From Cocos nucifera (taxonomy: Eukaryota > Streptophyta > Magnoliopsida > Arecales > Arecaceae), in assembly GCA_006176705.1 (NCBI GenBank), contig QRFJ01000023.1:2682020-2746019 (forward strand): 64,000 nucleotides of DNA, read 5' to 3'. Position 1 is the first letter of the stretch. Each line of letters begins with the position of its first letter. A program made the position numbers and the translations under genes. This document shows positions 46,839 to 57,582 of the stretch, one piece after another. The notes under the pieces are model-generated. The model made no database searches. It saw only the letters and a program-made list of their open reading frames with translations, and had not been told where the DNA came from.

Positions 46839-47796
46839 GCCGAACTCCTTCGGACCGACCCTAGGCGAGTCCATGCAGCCGAACTCCTTCGGACCGACCC
46901 CAGGCGAGTCCATGCAGCCGAGCTCCTTCGGACCCCACGGCCGAACTCCTTCGGACCCCACGGCCGAACTCCTTCGGACCCCACGGCCGACTTCCCACGG
47001 CCGAACTCCTTCGGACTTCCCACGGCCGAACTCCTTCGGACCGACTCCAGGCGAGCCCATGCAGCCGAACTCCTTCGGACCGACCCTAGGCGACCGAACT
47101 CCTCAGCGAGCCCTGGCCGAACCAACTAGCAACCGAAGTCCTTCAATTAGGCCAGCCGAGCTTCTTCGGGCCTCTCAGCGGCCGAACTCTACAGATGGCC
47201 GACCCTTCAGCCAGACGAACTCCCCCAGCTTCCCCTTCGGCCGAACTCTGTTACAAGTCCGAACTCCGTTGGATGAACCGTCGCCTGCAGCAAGACCGGA
47301 CGGCGCCTTCCTCTCCGTACCGGACTCCATGCGGCCGACTACTCGCCGGTATGGCTCCCACGACCTACCGGACGACGCCTTCCTCTCCGTACCGGACTCC
47401 ATGCGGCCCACGGCTCGCCGGTATGGCTCCCACGATCTACCGGACGACGCCTTCCTCTCCGTACCAAACTCCATGCTGCTACCGACGACTCTCTGCCAGA
47501 CGGCACAGCCGTCACCATCAACTAAGCTCCGCTATAAAAGGACCCCTCCCGACATACTAAGGCTAAGCTCTCTGAACTCTCGACTCTCTAAGCTCTCCTC
47601 CACATCTCTAAGCTCCGGGAACTCATTCCGAGGCACTCCATTACTGTTGGTCCGGAAACTAACTTGACCGTCGGAGGGTCCTGCCGGAGCCACCACCCCA
47701 CCGGTTCCGGACGGGACTTCGTTTTGCAGGTCCCCGGCGGCGCCCAGCGGCCTCGATTGCGGCGACCTCCGGCGGCGACGGATTTCTGCACCAACA
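46839..47796 (+). repeat. Element C 5' LTR, partial
   Basis: The first part is lost in the gap and part of the minisatellite remains. A TATA box lies at 47533. Diagnostic bases CCGAGGCACTCC, GGTCCGGAAAC and CCGGACGGG are shared with the C 3' LTR and not with the A LTRs. Confidence 0.9.
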
Positions 47797-47935
47797 GATT
47801 GGCGCCGTCTGTGGGATCAAGGGACTGAACCTTCGAGGTTCCCTTGTTCTTAAAGGAGTGCTCGGCGACGATTTTCCCTCCCCTGCTCCGGATCTCTCTT
47901 CTCCCTCTTCAGAATTCCTTCTCTGGAAAGAGGAA

Positions 47936-49363
47936 ATGCCCCCCAGAAGGGCTTCGACGCGGCGCTCGACGGCTTCCGCGGCTCGATCCCTTCCGAGTCC
48001 GTCAGTCCCTGCTCCGGCCCCGGTGACTCAGCCCCCGTCTATAGCCGCAGTGGATACGGAGCAGTTCAACCAGCTCATCCAGCACGTTCGTGGTCTCACG
48101 GAGGCGGTGCAGGCGGTGCTGCACCAACAAGTCCCAGTGCCAGCCCGACTGGCACGGGACTCTCCGAAGTCGGATGATCCGGTCCAAGAGCGACCGGCCT
48201 GGGCAGACCGACCTCCGATACCCGGATTGGAGAGGCGGAGGAGGGAGAACCCTTGTTCGGATCATGGATCGACCAAGGGTGAAGCCTCGCGCCCATCTCA
48301 CCAGAAAGCCTTGGAGATCAGAAACCGTGAGGACCTGCTGGACCAAAGGCTCTTGGAGATGAACCAGCGAATTGAAGAACTTCGTCCCCCCTCGCGTGAT
48401 GATGACGTTTGTGCAGACCCTCCTTTCTCGCAGGAAATCATGCAGGAACCGGTCCCGCCGAACTTTAAGCTCCCGCGGTTCGAAAGCTACGACGGGACCG
48501 CCGACCCGGTCGACCACTTGGAAGCCTTCCGGACGACGATGCTGCTTCACGGCGCGTCGGACGCCATATTTTGCCGGGCTTTCCCTTCTACCCTCAAAGG
48601 AGCTGCCAGAAATTGGTACTCGACGCTCAAGCCGAGAACCATCTTATCGTTTGACCAGATGAGTCAACAGTTCGCAGCCCACTTCATCAGTAGTAGGCGA
48701 CCACGCCGAGGTTCGGATTCTTTGATGGCCATCAGGCAGAAGGAGGGGGAACCCATCCGGGCCTACGTGACCCGGTTTAACGCTGCCGCGTTGGAGGTCC
48801 GAAACCTAGACCAATCAGTCGCCATGGCCGCCCTCAAGGGCGGCCTTCAGAAGAATGACTTGTTGTTCTCCCTGGAAAAAAGGTATCCCAGGGACTTCGC
48901 CGACCTGCTAGCTCGGGCCGAGAGATACGCCCGTGCGGAAGAAGCCTTCAAGCTGAGGGACGAAGAAACCTCAAGGGAGCGGCTGACGGGCGACAGGGAG
49001 CCGAATGAAGTTCGGCTGCGTTCACGGACTCCCTCCGGTAGCAGGCGGGCCCGAACCCCTCGAGCTTGCAGAGAAGCGCGAAGAAGCCCACCTCCCAAAG
49101 GATTTCGCGACTATGTCCTCCTCAACGCTCCCCGAGCACAGATCCTCACCGAAGTTAAGGACCAACTCCCCAGACCAGAAAGGTTACGGTCTCCCCCAAA
49201 CAAACGTGACCGAAGCAAGTACTGCCTCTACCATCGCGACCACGGCCACGACACTGAGGAATGCATCCAGCTCCAAGATGAAATCGAGGAACTCATCAGA
49301 AAGGGGCGGCTGGGTAGATTCATTCGACGCCAGTCTAAAGATCGGTGCAAGGCGCTGCCGTAA
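47936..49363 (+). CDS. Retrotransposon gag protein, intact frame, 475 aa
   Basis: The ATG at 47936 (MPPRRASTRRSTAS) is preferred over the in-frame ATG at 47858, because only it matches the conserved basic start in A and the mutated start in X. N-terminal residues 1-150 are Pro/Arg-rich and probably disordered. Residues ~165-300 form the Retrotrans_gag domain (PRFESYDGTADPVDHLEAF, AFPSTLKGAARNWYSTLKP, SFDQMSQQFAAHFISSRR). A coiled or basic stretch follows. Near the C-terminus KYCLYHRDHGHDTEECIQL is a CCHC-like knuckle of the Tat type, then EELIRKGRLGRFIRR. The frame ends at TAA 49361 without entering a protease. Such a Gag would form the particle that packages element RNA. One base change would end it, so an open frame of this length suggests recent activity. 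Confidence 0.9.
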   Translation: MPPRRASTRRSTASAARSLPSPSVPAPAPVTQPPSIAAVDTEQFNQLIQHVRGLTEAVQAVLHQQVPVPARLARDSPKSDDPVQERPAWADRPPIPGLERRRRENPCSDHGSTKGEASRPSHQKALEIRNREDLLDQRLLEMNQRIEELRPPSRDDDVCADPPFSQEIMQEPVPPNFKLPRFESYDGTADPVDHLEAFRTTMLLHGASDAIFCRAFPSTLKGAARNWYSTLKPRTILSFDQMSQQFAAHFISSRRPRRGSDSLMAIRQKEGEPIRAYVTRFNAAALEVRNLDQSVAMAALKGGLQKNDLLFSLEKRYPRDFADLLARAERYARAEEAFKLRDEETSRERLTGDREPNEVRLRSRTPSGSRRARTPRACREARRSPPPKGFRDYVLLNAPRAQILTEVKDQLPRPERLRSPPNKRDRSKYCLYHRDHGHDTEECIQLQDEIEELIRKGRLGRFIRRQSKDRCKALP

Positions 49364-49698
49364 CGAGAAACAACAAAGTCGGCCGCCTCACAACGTCGTC
49401 AGCATCACTCCAGGATCCAGCGTAGAAGCCAACAGAAGCATGCTTCAACGCAAGGAAGCTCGAATGAAATGGGAAAGGTCGTCCGCGTGGGGAAGCGCGG
49501 AGGAACGATGCTACTACCACGACCCTGGGTCACAGAAAATTCAGAAAAAATTGCCAGTAACTTCCTTTCAATAAAGTCCTTCCCTTCCAACAGTGTATTA
49601 TTTTTGGGCGCCAAAAACTATGTAATGGCTGGAAAAGAAGCAGTCAATAGTCGCCGTGTTAGGAACAGGAGGAGAACCTCGTCCTGATTCGAGCGGCA
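49364..49698 (+). other. Post-gag spacer of element C
   Basis: It contains AATAAAG near 49569, which could act as an internal poly(A) signal, and the GGAACAGGAGGAGAACCTC motif at 49661 just before the array. Frames are short, and no enzyme motif is present. Confidence 0.5.
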
Positions 49699-49845
49699 AC
49701 TTCGGCCAGAGATAAGATCTCTCCCGAAGGCAAAGTTCGGCCAGAGATAAGATCTCTCCCGAACAACAAGGTCGGCCAGAGATAAGATCTCTCCCGAACC
49801 GCAACCTCGGCTAGAGATAAGATCTCTCCCGAGCGACCGGAACAA
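49699..49845. repeat. Short hairpin array of element C (4 monomers)
   Basis: One trimeric unit plus one monomer of the ~35 bp repeat that makes up 39383-40556 in A, in the same order of inter-hairpin types. It is followed at 49900-49960 by two GGAGATAAGATCTCC units. Confidence 0.9.
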
Positions 49846-50324
49846 TCTCGGTTGGGAACAGGAGGGGAACCTCGTCCTAACGCGAGCACCAACCTCGGCC
49901 GCAGGAGATAAGATCTCCCCCGAGGGAAGCTCGGCCGTAGGAGATAAGATCTCCCCCGAGCGCGCACTTCAACCTCGGCTGCAAGATAGGAGGTCTCCCT
50001 CGAGTCGACTTCAACTGACGAAGATAATGTCGCCCCCGAGGAGCTCAAATCCGACCTCGACCGAAGGAGGCGAGGTCTTACTTCGGCTTCAACATCAGCT
50101 TCATCGACTTTAGCCGGAAACGAGTTCCATTTCAACTCCAAACATCGACTGAAGATGAGGTCTCCCCCAAGCCTCAGCCTCAACTTCAGCGTCAATCTTG
50201 GCTGGAGATGAGACCTCCCCGAGCTTCAGCTGCAACAAATGCGGAGCCTGGAAGAAGACTTCGGCAGTCGCCTGTTTTGGTACTCCCTTCCTTCAATTTT
50301 TGAACTCGGGAGTGGGGGGGCTAC

Positions 50325-51638
50325 TGTTGGGGATAAATCCCGCTCCTGCCGAAGCCCGGCCCGACGCTCAGCCCAATGTAACCAGTAGCCGCTGAAGAGC
50401 TTTAGCGCCAGGCGCCAGGCCGAGCCCCTACCACGGCCGAACTGCCTTAGAGGCCGAACTCCCCTGCACCAAGGTCTCGGCCGAACTGCTTAGAGGCCGA
50501 ACCCCCCTGCACCAAGGTCCGGGCCGAATCTAGAGGACGAACTCCCACCTGCAGCCGAACTCCTTCGGACCGACCCCAGGCGAGCCCATGCAGCCGAACT
50601 AGAGGCCCGAACTCCTTCGGACCTGCACCAAGGTCCGGGAACCGAATTGTCTAGAGGACGAACTCCCACCTGCAGCCGAACTCCTTCGGACCGACCCTAG
50701 GCGAGTCCATGCAGCCGAACTCCTTCGGACCGACCCCAGGCGAGTCCATGCAGCCGAGCTCCTTCGGACCCCACGGCCGAACTCCTTCGGACCCCACGGC
50801 CGAACTCCTTCGGACCCCACGGCCGAACTCCTTCGGACCCCACGGCCGAACTCCTTCGGACCCCACGGCCGAACTCCTTCGGACCGACTCCAGGCGAGCC
50901 CATGCAGCCGAACTCCTTCGGACCGACCCTAGGCGACCGAACTCCTCAGCGAGCCCTGGCCGAACCAACTAGCAACCGAAGTCCTTCAATTAGGCCAGCC
51001 GAGCTTCTTCGGGCCTCTCAGCGGCCGAACTCTACAGATGGCCGACCCTTCAGCCAGACGAACTCCCCCAGCTTCCCCTTCGGCCGAACTCTGTTACAAG
51101 TCCGAACTCCGTTGGATGAACCGTCGCCTGCAGCAAGACCGGACGGCGCCTTCCTTTCCGTACCGGACTCCATGCGGCCGACTACTCGCCGGTATGGCTC
51201 CCACGATCCTACCGGACGACGCCTTCCTCTCCGTACCGGACTCCATGCGGCCCACGGCTCGCCGGTATGGCTCCCACGATCTACCGGACGACGCCTTCCT
51301 CTCCGTACCAAACTCCATGCTGCCCGACGACTCTCTGCCAGACGGCACAGCCGTCACCATCAACTAAGCTCCGCTATAAAAGGACCCCTCCCGACATACT
51401 AAGGCTAAGCTCTCTGAACTCTCGACTCTCTAAGCTCTCCTCCACATCTCTAAGCTCCGGGACTCATTCCGAGGCACTCCATTACTGTTGGTCCGGAAAC
51501 TAACTTGACCGTCGGAGGGTCCTGCCGGAGCCACCACCCCACCGGTTCCGGACGGGACTTCGTTTTGCAGGTCCCCGGCGGCTTCCCAGCGGCCTCGATT
51601 GCGGCGACCTCCGGCGGCGACGGATTTCTGCACCAACA
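50325..51638 (+). repeat. Element C 3' LTR
   Basis: The 1314 bp LTR starts TGTTGGGG after the polypurine tract. Near 50440-50660 the AACTGCTTAGAGGCCGAA / CTGCACCAAGGTC segment is present three times in shuffled form, where A has it once. That suggests local rearrangement or misassembly. It ends CACCAACA, then AAGAG. Confidence 0.9.
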
Positions 51639-51742
51639 AAGAGTATAATAAATATTTTATATAATTTTTTAAAAAAATAAATAATCAATCAAATATAAGT
51701 CGTTCTGAAATAAATCATTTTTTCATAGATAATCAAACATAT

Positions 51743-52803
51743 TATTGGGGATAAACTCCACTCCTGCCAAAGTCTAGTCTGATGCTTAGTTTAATGCAAC
51801 TGATAATCATGGAAGAGCTTCGATCGAAAATACTCCCTCCAGCGGCCAAATTTCAGCCGAACTTTTTCAAACAGCCGAACTCCTCCAGCGGCCGAACCTC
51901 TTTCGAACTCCTATAGCGGTCGAACTTCATTCGGACTTCTCCATCAGCTAGACTTCTTTTGAACTTCTCCATCAGTCGAACTCTTTTCAGACTTCTCCTT
52001 TGGCTGGACTTCTCTTTCGACCGAACTTCTCCTTCAGTTGGATTCCTCCAGGAGCCAAACTCCTTTCGAACTTCTCCTTCCATCGAATTCCTCCAAGAGC
52101 CGAACTCCTTCTAGACCTCTCCTTCAGTCGGATTCCTACAGGAGTCAAACTTCTTCCAAATTTCTCCTTCAGTCGGATACCTCCAGAAGCCGAACTTCTT
52201 CCAAACGTCTCCTTCAGTCGGATTCCTCCAGAAGCCAAACTCTTTTCGGACCTCTCCTTTAGTCGGATTTCTATAAGAGCCGAACTTCTTCTTAACTTCT
52301 CCTTCAGTCAAACTTCATCTGGATTCTTCCAGCGGATTACTTCCAGATTTTAAGTAGTATTTCTCTTAGATGATCTCCTATAGCCGTATTCTCTTTAGGA
52401 GTTCGAACTTCTCTAGAATTAATATATGTCAAAGTTTTTCACTAATCAACGCCTGCTTCCTCTGGACGATTACGACTGTCATTTATCAGGATGGTTACGA
52501 CTGTCATTTATCAGTCTACTACAGGCGACTCCATTAACGAATGGTTACGACAGGCTCTGTCTATAAAAAGGAACCCTCCAGATATGTTTTCTCTAAGTTC
52601 TCTTCTCCTTCCTAAAATTCTGCTGAATTCTTATCTGAGCACTCCATTTTTATTGACCAAAAGAGCTGACTTGATCGTCGGAGGATCCTGTCGGAGCTAC
52701 CACCATCGACTCTGGATGGAACTTTATTTTGTAGGTCATCGATGGTGATGTCTTCTTTCCCAACTTCAGCTCGATCCGACGTCAATCAAATTTTGCACCA
52801 ACA
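51743..52803 (+). repeat. Element X' 5' LTR
   Basis: Appears identical to the X LTR. The 45 bp minisatellite is at 51980-52310 and the TATAAAAAGG box at 52562. Confidence 0.9.
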
Positions 52804-52914
52804 TAATTGGCGCTAGAGAAAGGGCACATCTTTTTCTGAGGTTCCTTTGTTCTTAAAGGAGTGCTCAGCAACGATCTCCCTTTTTTCTCTCTAGAGTTCT
52901 TCCCCTCCAAAAAA

Positions 52915-54351
52915 ATACCTCCTAAGAAAGCTTCAACCCAGCGATCAACGGCCTCTGTAGTCAGATTCTATCTAGATCCATCCATTCCCACTCTAGCTTC
53001 GGTAATTCAAGCTCCACCTGTAGCCATGGTAGATGTGGAGCAATTCAACCCGCTAGTCCAGTAGGTTCACGATCTCACGAAAGCAGTACAGGCCATACAT
53101 TGGCAGGCTTCGGTGCCAATTCAGCTGGAGTAGGCTTTCCTAAAGCCCCATGATCCGATCAGAGGACGGTCGACTCGGACTAGCCGATCGATGATTTCTG
53201 AAAAGAGAAAACAGAGGGTGGAGAGCCATTACTCGGACTATGATTCGATCCCGGGGAAAGCTTTAGCCCCATCCCACTAGAAAACTCTGGAGATCAACGA
53301 TTGTAAAGATTTTCTGAATCAAAGGCTCCAAAAAATGAGCCGACAAATTGAAGAGCTCCATCATACTTTCTCCTCATATGGTAATAATATTTGCACCGAC
53401 CCTCTTTTTTCTCAGAGGATTATGCAAGAACCTATTCCGTCGAACTTCAAGCTTTCCCAATTTGAAAGCTACGATGGAACCTCTAATTCGATCGATCACT
53501 TAGAGGCCTTCCGAACCATGATGCTACTCCATGGTGCATCAGACATCATTTTTTGTCGAGCTTTTCCATCTACCTTAAAGGAAGCAGCAAGAAATTGGTA
53601 CTCGATATTAAAGTCGGGTACAATCTTTTTCTTTTATCAGATGAGCCATCAGTTTGTGGCTCACTTCATCAGTAACCGACGTCCATGCCAAGCTTCGAAT
53701 TTTCTTATGCATATCAAGTAGAAAGAGAAAGAATCTATCCGGACTTATGTCACCCAATTAAATGCTGCTGCATTAAAAGTCCAAAACCTGAACCAGTCTT
53801 TTGCAATGACCGCACTCAAGGATGGCCTCTAGAAGAATGATTTATTATTCTTTCTGAAGAAGTACCCTACAGACTTTGTCGATCTGCTAGCTCGGGCTGA
53901 AGGATATGTCTGAGCGAAAGAAACCTTCAAATTGAAGGATAAGAAAGCCGCAGGAGAGCGGTAGGCGGGCGAATCTAATAAACCCGCAGCTGATGGTAGG
54001 CTGAATAAAGTTCGGTCATGCTCACGGACTTCCTCCGAGTGCAAAAGAGCCCGAACTCCTCGAGCTCATCGTCAAAAAAGTTCCGACAAAAGGGCATGAC
54101 GAAGTTCTCCCCCAGAAAATTTTATAACTACACTCCCCTCAATGCTCCACAGATGTCGGTTTGAAACAAGAGAAGATCGGTCGAGGGCACTGCTGCAGCT
54201 AGAACCATCAAGAAGAGAGGAACAACAAGAATATCGACCATCTCTCGACATCATAAACACTATCTCTGAGAGACCTAGTGCTTCAGCGAGCTGTCATCTC
54301 TCAACCTCAGAGCTAGAGAAAGATTGCTCCGAATTTGAAAGGCCTATATGA
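52915..54351 (+). pseudogene. Element X' gag, start lost and many stops
   Basis: All stops and the ATA in place of ATG are as in X. The shared inactivating changes mean X and X' were already dead when copied, or are the same locus shown twice. Confidence 0.85.
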
Positions 54352-54549
54352 AATAGAGGAGGTCATCCGGTCCGAAACTTATCGCCTGAAGAAGCTCGGA
54401 GGAACAACGCTCCCACGATCTTGAAATTTAGAAAATCTGAGGATGTACTACCAGCAATTTTCCTTCAATAAAACTTCCTCCATTTCAATATTATGGTTTC
54501 TTGGTGCAAAAACTATATGATGATAGAAAAAAAGCAATCAATAGTGGCT

Positions 54550-55090
54550 GTATTTGAAATAGGAGAAGAACCTCATCCTAACATGAGCAAGTCGAAGGTC
54601 TCATTTATATTAAACGAGATGAGGGGAGAGATCCTAAAAATGGTCCTTATATGCCCCTACAGCCTGTTAGGAACAGTAAGAGAACCTCGTCCTAACATGA
54701 GTAGGTCGAAGGCCTTATTCATTTTAGACGAGATGAGAAAAAAAGCCTTGACAACGGCCCTTATGTGTCCCTACAGTCCGTTAGAAAATGGAGGAGAACC
54801 TCATTCTAACGTGAGCAAAGTTGAAGACCTCGTTCATTTTAGACGAGATGAGGGGAGAGGCCTTGACAACGGCCCTTATGTGCTCCTACAGTCCGTTAGA
54901 AATAAAAGGAGAACCTCATCCTAACATGAGTAAAGTCGAAGGCCTCATTCGTTTTAGACGAGATAAGGGAAGAGACCCTGACAACGATCCTTATGTGTCC
55001 TACAGCCTGTTAGAAATAGGAGGAGAATCTCGTCTTAACATGAGCAAAGTCGAAGGCCTCGTTCATTTTAGACGAGGTGAGAAGAGAGGC
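54550..55090. repeat. ~114 bp tandem array of X', five units
   Basis: Unit starts are at about 54554, 54670, 54783, 54898 and 55012. The repeated text includes GAGAACCTCATCCTAACATGAG and TTTTAGACGAGATGAG, similar to the single GAACCTCATCCTAACGCGAG segments that border the hairpin array in A. Confidence 0.85.
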
Positions 55091-55097
55091 TCCGACT

Positions 55098-55600
55098 TGA
55101 TTGGAGATAAGATCTCCTCCGAGCTTCAACTTCAATATCAATAGGAGATAAGATCTCCTTCAACCTCGGTTGGAGATAAGATCTTTTTCGAGCTTCAACT
55201 TCAACGTCAACAGGAGATAAGATCTCCTTCAACCTTGACTAAAGATAAGATCTTCCTCGAGCTTCAACGTCAATCTCAATAAGAGATAAGATCTCTTTCG
55301 AGCTTCAACTTCAACATCAACGTCAATAGGAGATAAGATCTCCTTCAACTTTGGTTGGAGATAAGATCTTTTTCGAGCTTCAACTTCAACTTTAACATCA
55401 ACAGGAGATAAGATCTCCTTCAACCTCGACTGGAGATAAGATCTCTCCTGAGCTTCAACTTCAACATCAACGTCAACAGGAGATAAGATCTCCTTCAACC
55501 TCGGTTGAAGATAAGATCTCCTCCGAGCTTCAACGTCAACCTCAACAGGAGATAAGATCTTCTTCAATCTCGGGAGGAGATAAGATCTTTCCTGAGCTTC
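55098..55600. repeat. Hairpin repeats of X' (GGAGAT-AAG-ATCTCC type)
   Basis: About 14 GAGATAAGATC-containing motifs are separated by GAGCTTCAACTTCAAC-type spacers. Many have matched arms (AGGAGATAAGATCTCCTT, AAGAGATAAGATCTCTTT, AAAGATAAGATCTT); others have one arm changed. Confidence 0.8.
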
Positions 55601-55695
55601 AACCTTAATGGATGTAAAGCCCGAAAAAGGACTTCGGTAGTCATCTTTTTGTACTCCCTTCTTTCGAATTTCAAACTCAAAAGTGGGGAAACTAT

Positions 55696-56720
55696 TGTTG
55701 GAGATAAATTTCACTCCCATCGAAGTCCAGTCTGATGCTTAGCCTAATGCAACTGATAATCACGAAAAAGCTTCGATTAAAAATACTTCCTCCAACGGTC
55801 GAACCCCAGCCGAACTCCTTCAAATAATCGAACTCCTCTAGCAGTCGAACCTCTTTCGAACTTCTACAGCGGTCGAACTCCATCTAAACTTTTTCATTAG
55901 TTGGACTCCTTCTGAACTTCTCCATCAGTCGAACTCTTTTCAGACTTCTCCTTCGATCAAACTTCTCTATTAGTCGAACTCCTCCCTGACTTCTCCTTTA
56001 GTTGAATTCCTCCATGGGTCAAACTTCTTCTGAATTTTTTCTTCAGTCAGATTCCTACAGGAGCCGAATTTCTTTCAGACTTCTTCTTCAGTCGGATACC
56101 TCTAGGAGCCGAACTCCTTCCGGATGTCTTCTTCAGTCGGATTCCTCTAGGAGCCGAACTTCTTTCGAACCTCTCCTTCAGTCAGATTCCTACAAGAGTC
56201 GAACTCCTTCTGAACTTCTCCTTCAGTCAAACTTCATCTGGATTTCTTCAGCAGATTACTTCTAGATTTTAAGTAGTATTTCTCCCATGATCCCTTCTAG
56301 CCGTATTCTCTTTAGAAGTTCGAACTCCTCTGGAATTGATATATGTTAAATTTCTTCACCAACCAATGCCTGCTTTCTTCGGACGGTTACGACTGTCATT
56401 TATCAGGATGGTTATGACTGTCATTTATCAGTCTACTATAGGCGACTCCACTATCGGACGGTTACGACAGGCTCCATCTATAAAAAGAGATCCTTCAGAT
56501 ACGTTTTTTCTAAGCTTTCTTCTCCATCCTAAATTTCTACTGAATTCTTGTATGAGCATTCCATTTCTATTGGCCAGAAGGGCTGACTTGATCGTCGGAG
56601 AGTTCTGTCGGAGCCACCACTATCAACTCCGGACGGAACTTTATTTTGCAGGTCATCGATAACGACCTCTTCTTTTCCAACTTCAGCTCGATCCGACGTC
56701 AACTAGATTCTACACCAACA
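55696..56720 (+). repeat. Element X' 3' LTR
   Basis: The 1025 bp LTR starts TGTTGGAG and differs visibly from its 5' partner in many positions, consistent with an old insertion. The minisatellite is at about 55930-56235 and the TATAAAAAG box at 56479. Confidence 0.9.
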
Positions 56721-56818
56721 CATATCAAAATCACTTTTCAAGATATAATATTTTTAAAAATTAAATTTTTAAAAATAATATTTTTTTTTAATTTTTTTAG
56801 AAATTAAATTAATCCTTA

Positions 56819-57579
56819 GGCTGTGCTTGGTGCATTACCAGACAGTGATAATTTATATTACCTGGTAATCTGAATTATCTGTAATTTAGATAGATTATCA
56901 GTAATGTTAATTACTGTATTTGATATATGCAGGTAATGTTGCAGTAAAATTATTAAAAATTTTGATCGATATGTTTAGTATAATAATCAGATTATTGGTA
57001 ATATAACATTAAATTTTTAAAATATTTTTAAATCAAATTTATTAAAAATCACACCTCATGCATACTATATATATATATATTATCTTCTAATATATATATT
57101 TATATTTATAATATGTTATTATAATATAATATAATATTATATTATTATAATATATATTATATATAATATATTATATTCTAATATATATTTATACTTATAA
57201 AATATATTATAATATATTATTATATTATAACATGTTATTATAATATAATATAATATTACATTGGATAATATTATATTATTATAATATTATTATAATATAT
57301 TATTATTATGTTATCATATATTATAATAATATAATATAATATAATATAATATTTTTTTATGAGGATATTTTCGTTCGAATATATCATTGTCAGATTACTA
57401 AATATTTGGTAGTCTGAATAGCCACTCCTCCTCTTGGTAATCCAAATTACTTCATTAGAGATAATCTAGATTATCTGATAATCTAAATTATCAAACTTAA
57501 AAAATATACCAAATATAGTAATCTAACAAGATCCTTTTAAATTACCAGCAATCTAGATAGTTGGCTATCAAATGCAACC
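56819..57579. mobile_element. MITE-like element with TTA target duplication
   Basis: The left terminus is GGCTGTGCTTGGTGCAT and the complement of the right terminus is GGTTGCATTTGATAGCC. Both sides carry TTA (56816-56818 and 57580-57582). The interior has inverted GGTAATCTGAATTATC-type words and an almost pure A/T core at 57060-57360. The PIF/Harbinger (Tourist-like) group is most likely. No coding sequence. Confidence 0.65.
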
Positions 57580-57582
57580 TTA

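Larger units (their letters stand above)
46839..51638 (+). mobile_element. Element C: second A-family gag-only element, 5' LTR truncated by the gap
   Basis: The sequence begins inside the LTR at the point matching about 36505 of A. It has the same order as A: LTR, primer-binding site, gag, short hairpin array, polypurine tract, 3' LTR. It is followed by AAGAG and the same flank as A. The gag is uninterrupted and the array has 4 monomers instead of ~33. As in A, no pol genes are present between gag and the polypurine tract. Confidence 0.9.
51743..56720 (+). mobile_element. Element X': complete copy of the older gag-only LTR element
   Basis: 4978 bp with LTRs at 51743-52803 and 55696-56720, flanked by the perfect 5 bp duplication CATAT (51738-51742 and 56721-56725). 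Contents in order: primer-binding site, decayed gag, ~114 bp tandem array, hairpin repeats, polypurine tract, 3' LTR. No pol sequence is found. Positions 51639-55008 repeat 42469-45838 at a constant offset of 9170 with no difference that I could see. Confidence 0.9.

Noticed and set aside
45651..47667. Frames of 430-614 codons running through the N gap
   Set aside because: The gap has no sequence; the frames are only open because Ns cannot be read as stops.
36078..56720. CRISPR-like array, considered because of the regular ~35 bp repeats
   Set aside because: The repeat and its spacers are both repeated in a fixed cycle, the context is a plant LTR element, and no cas genes exist.
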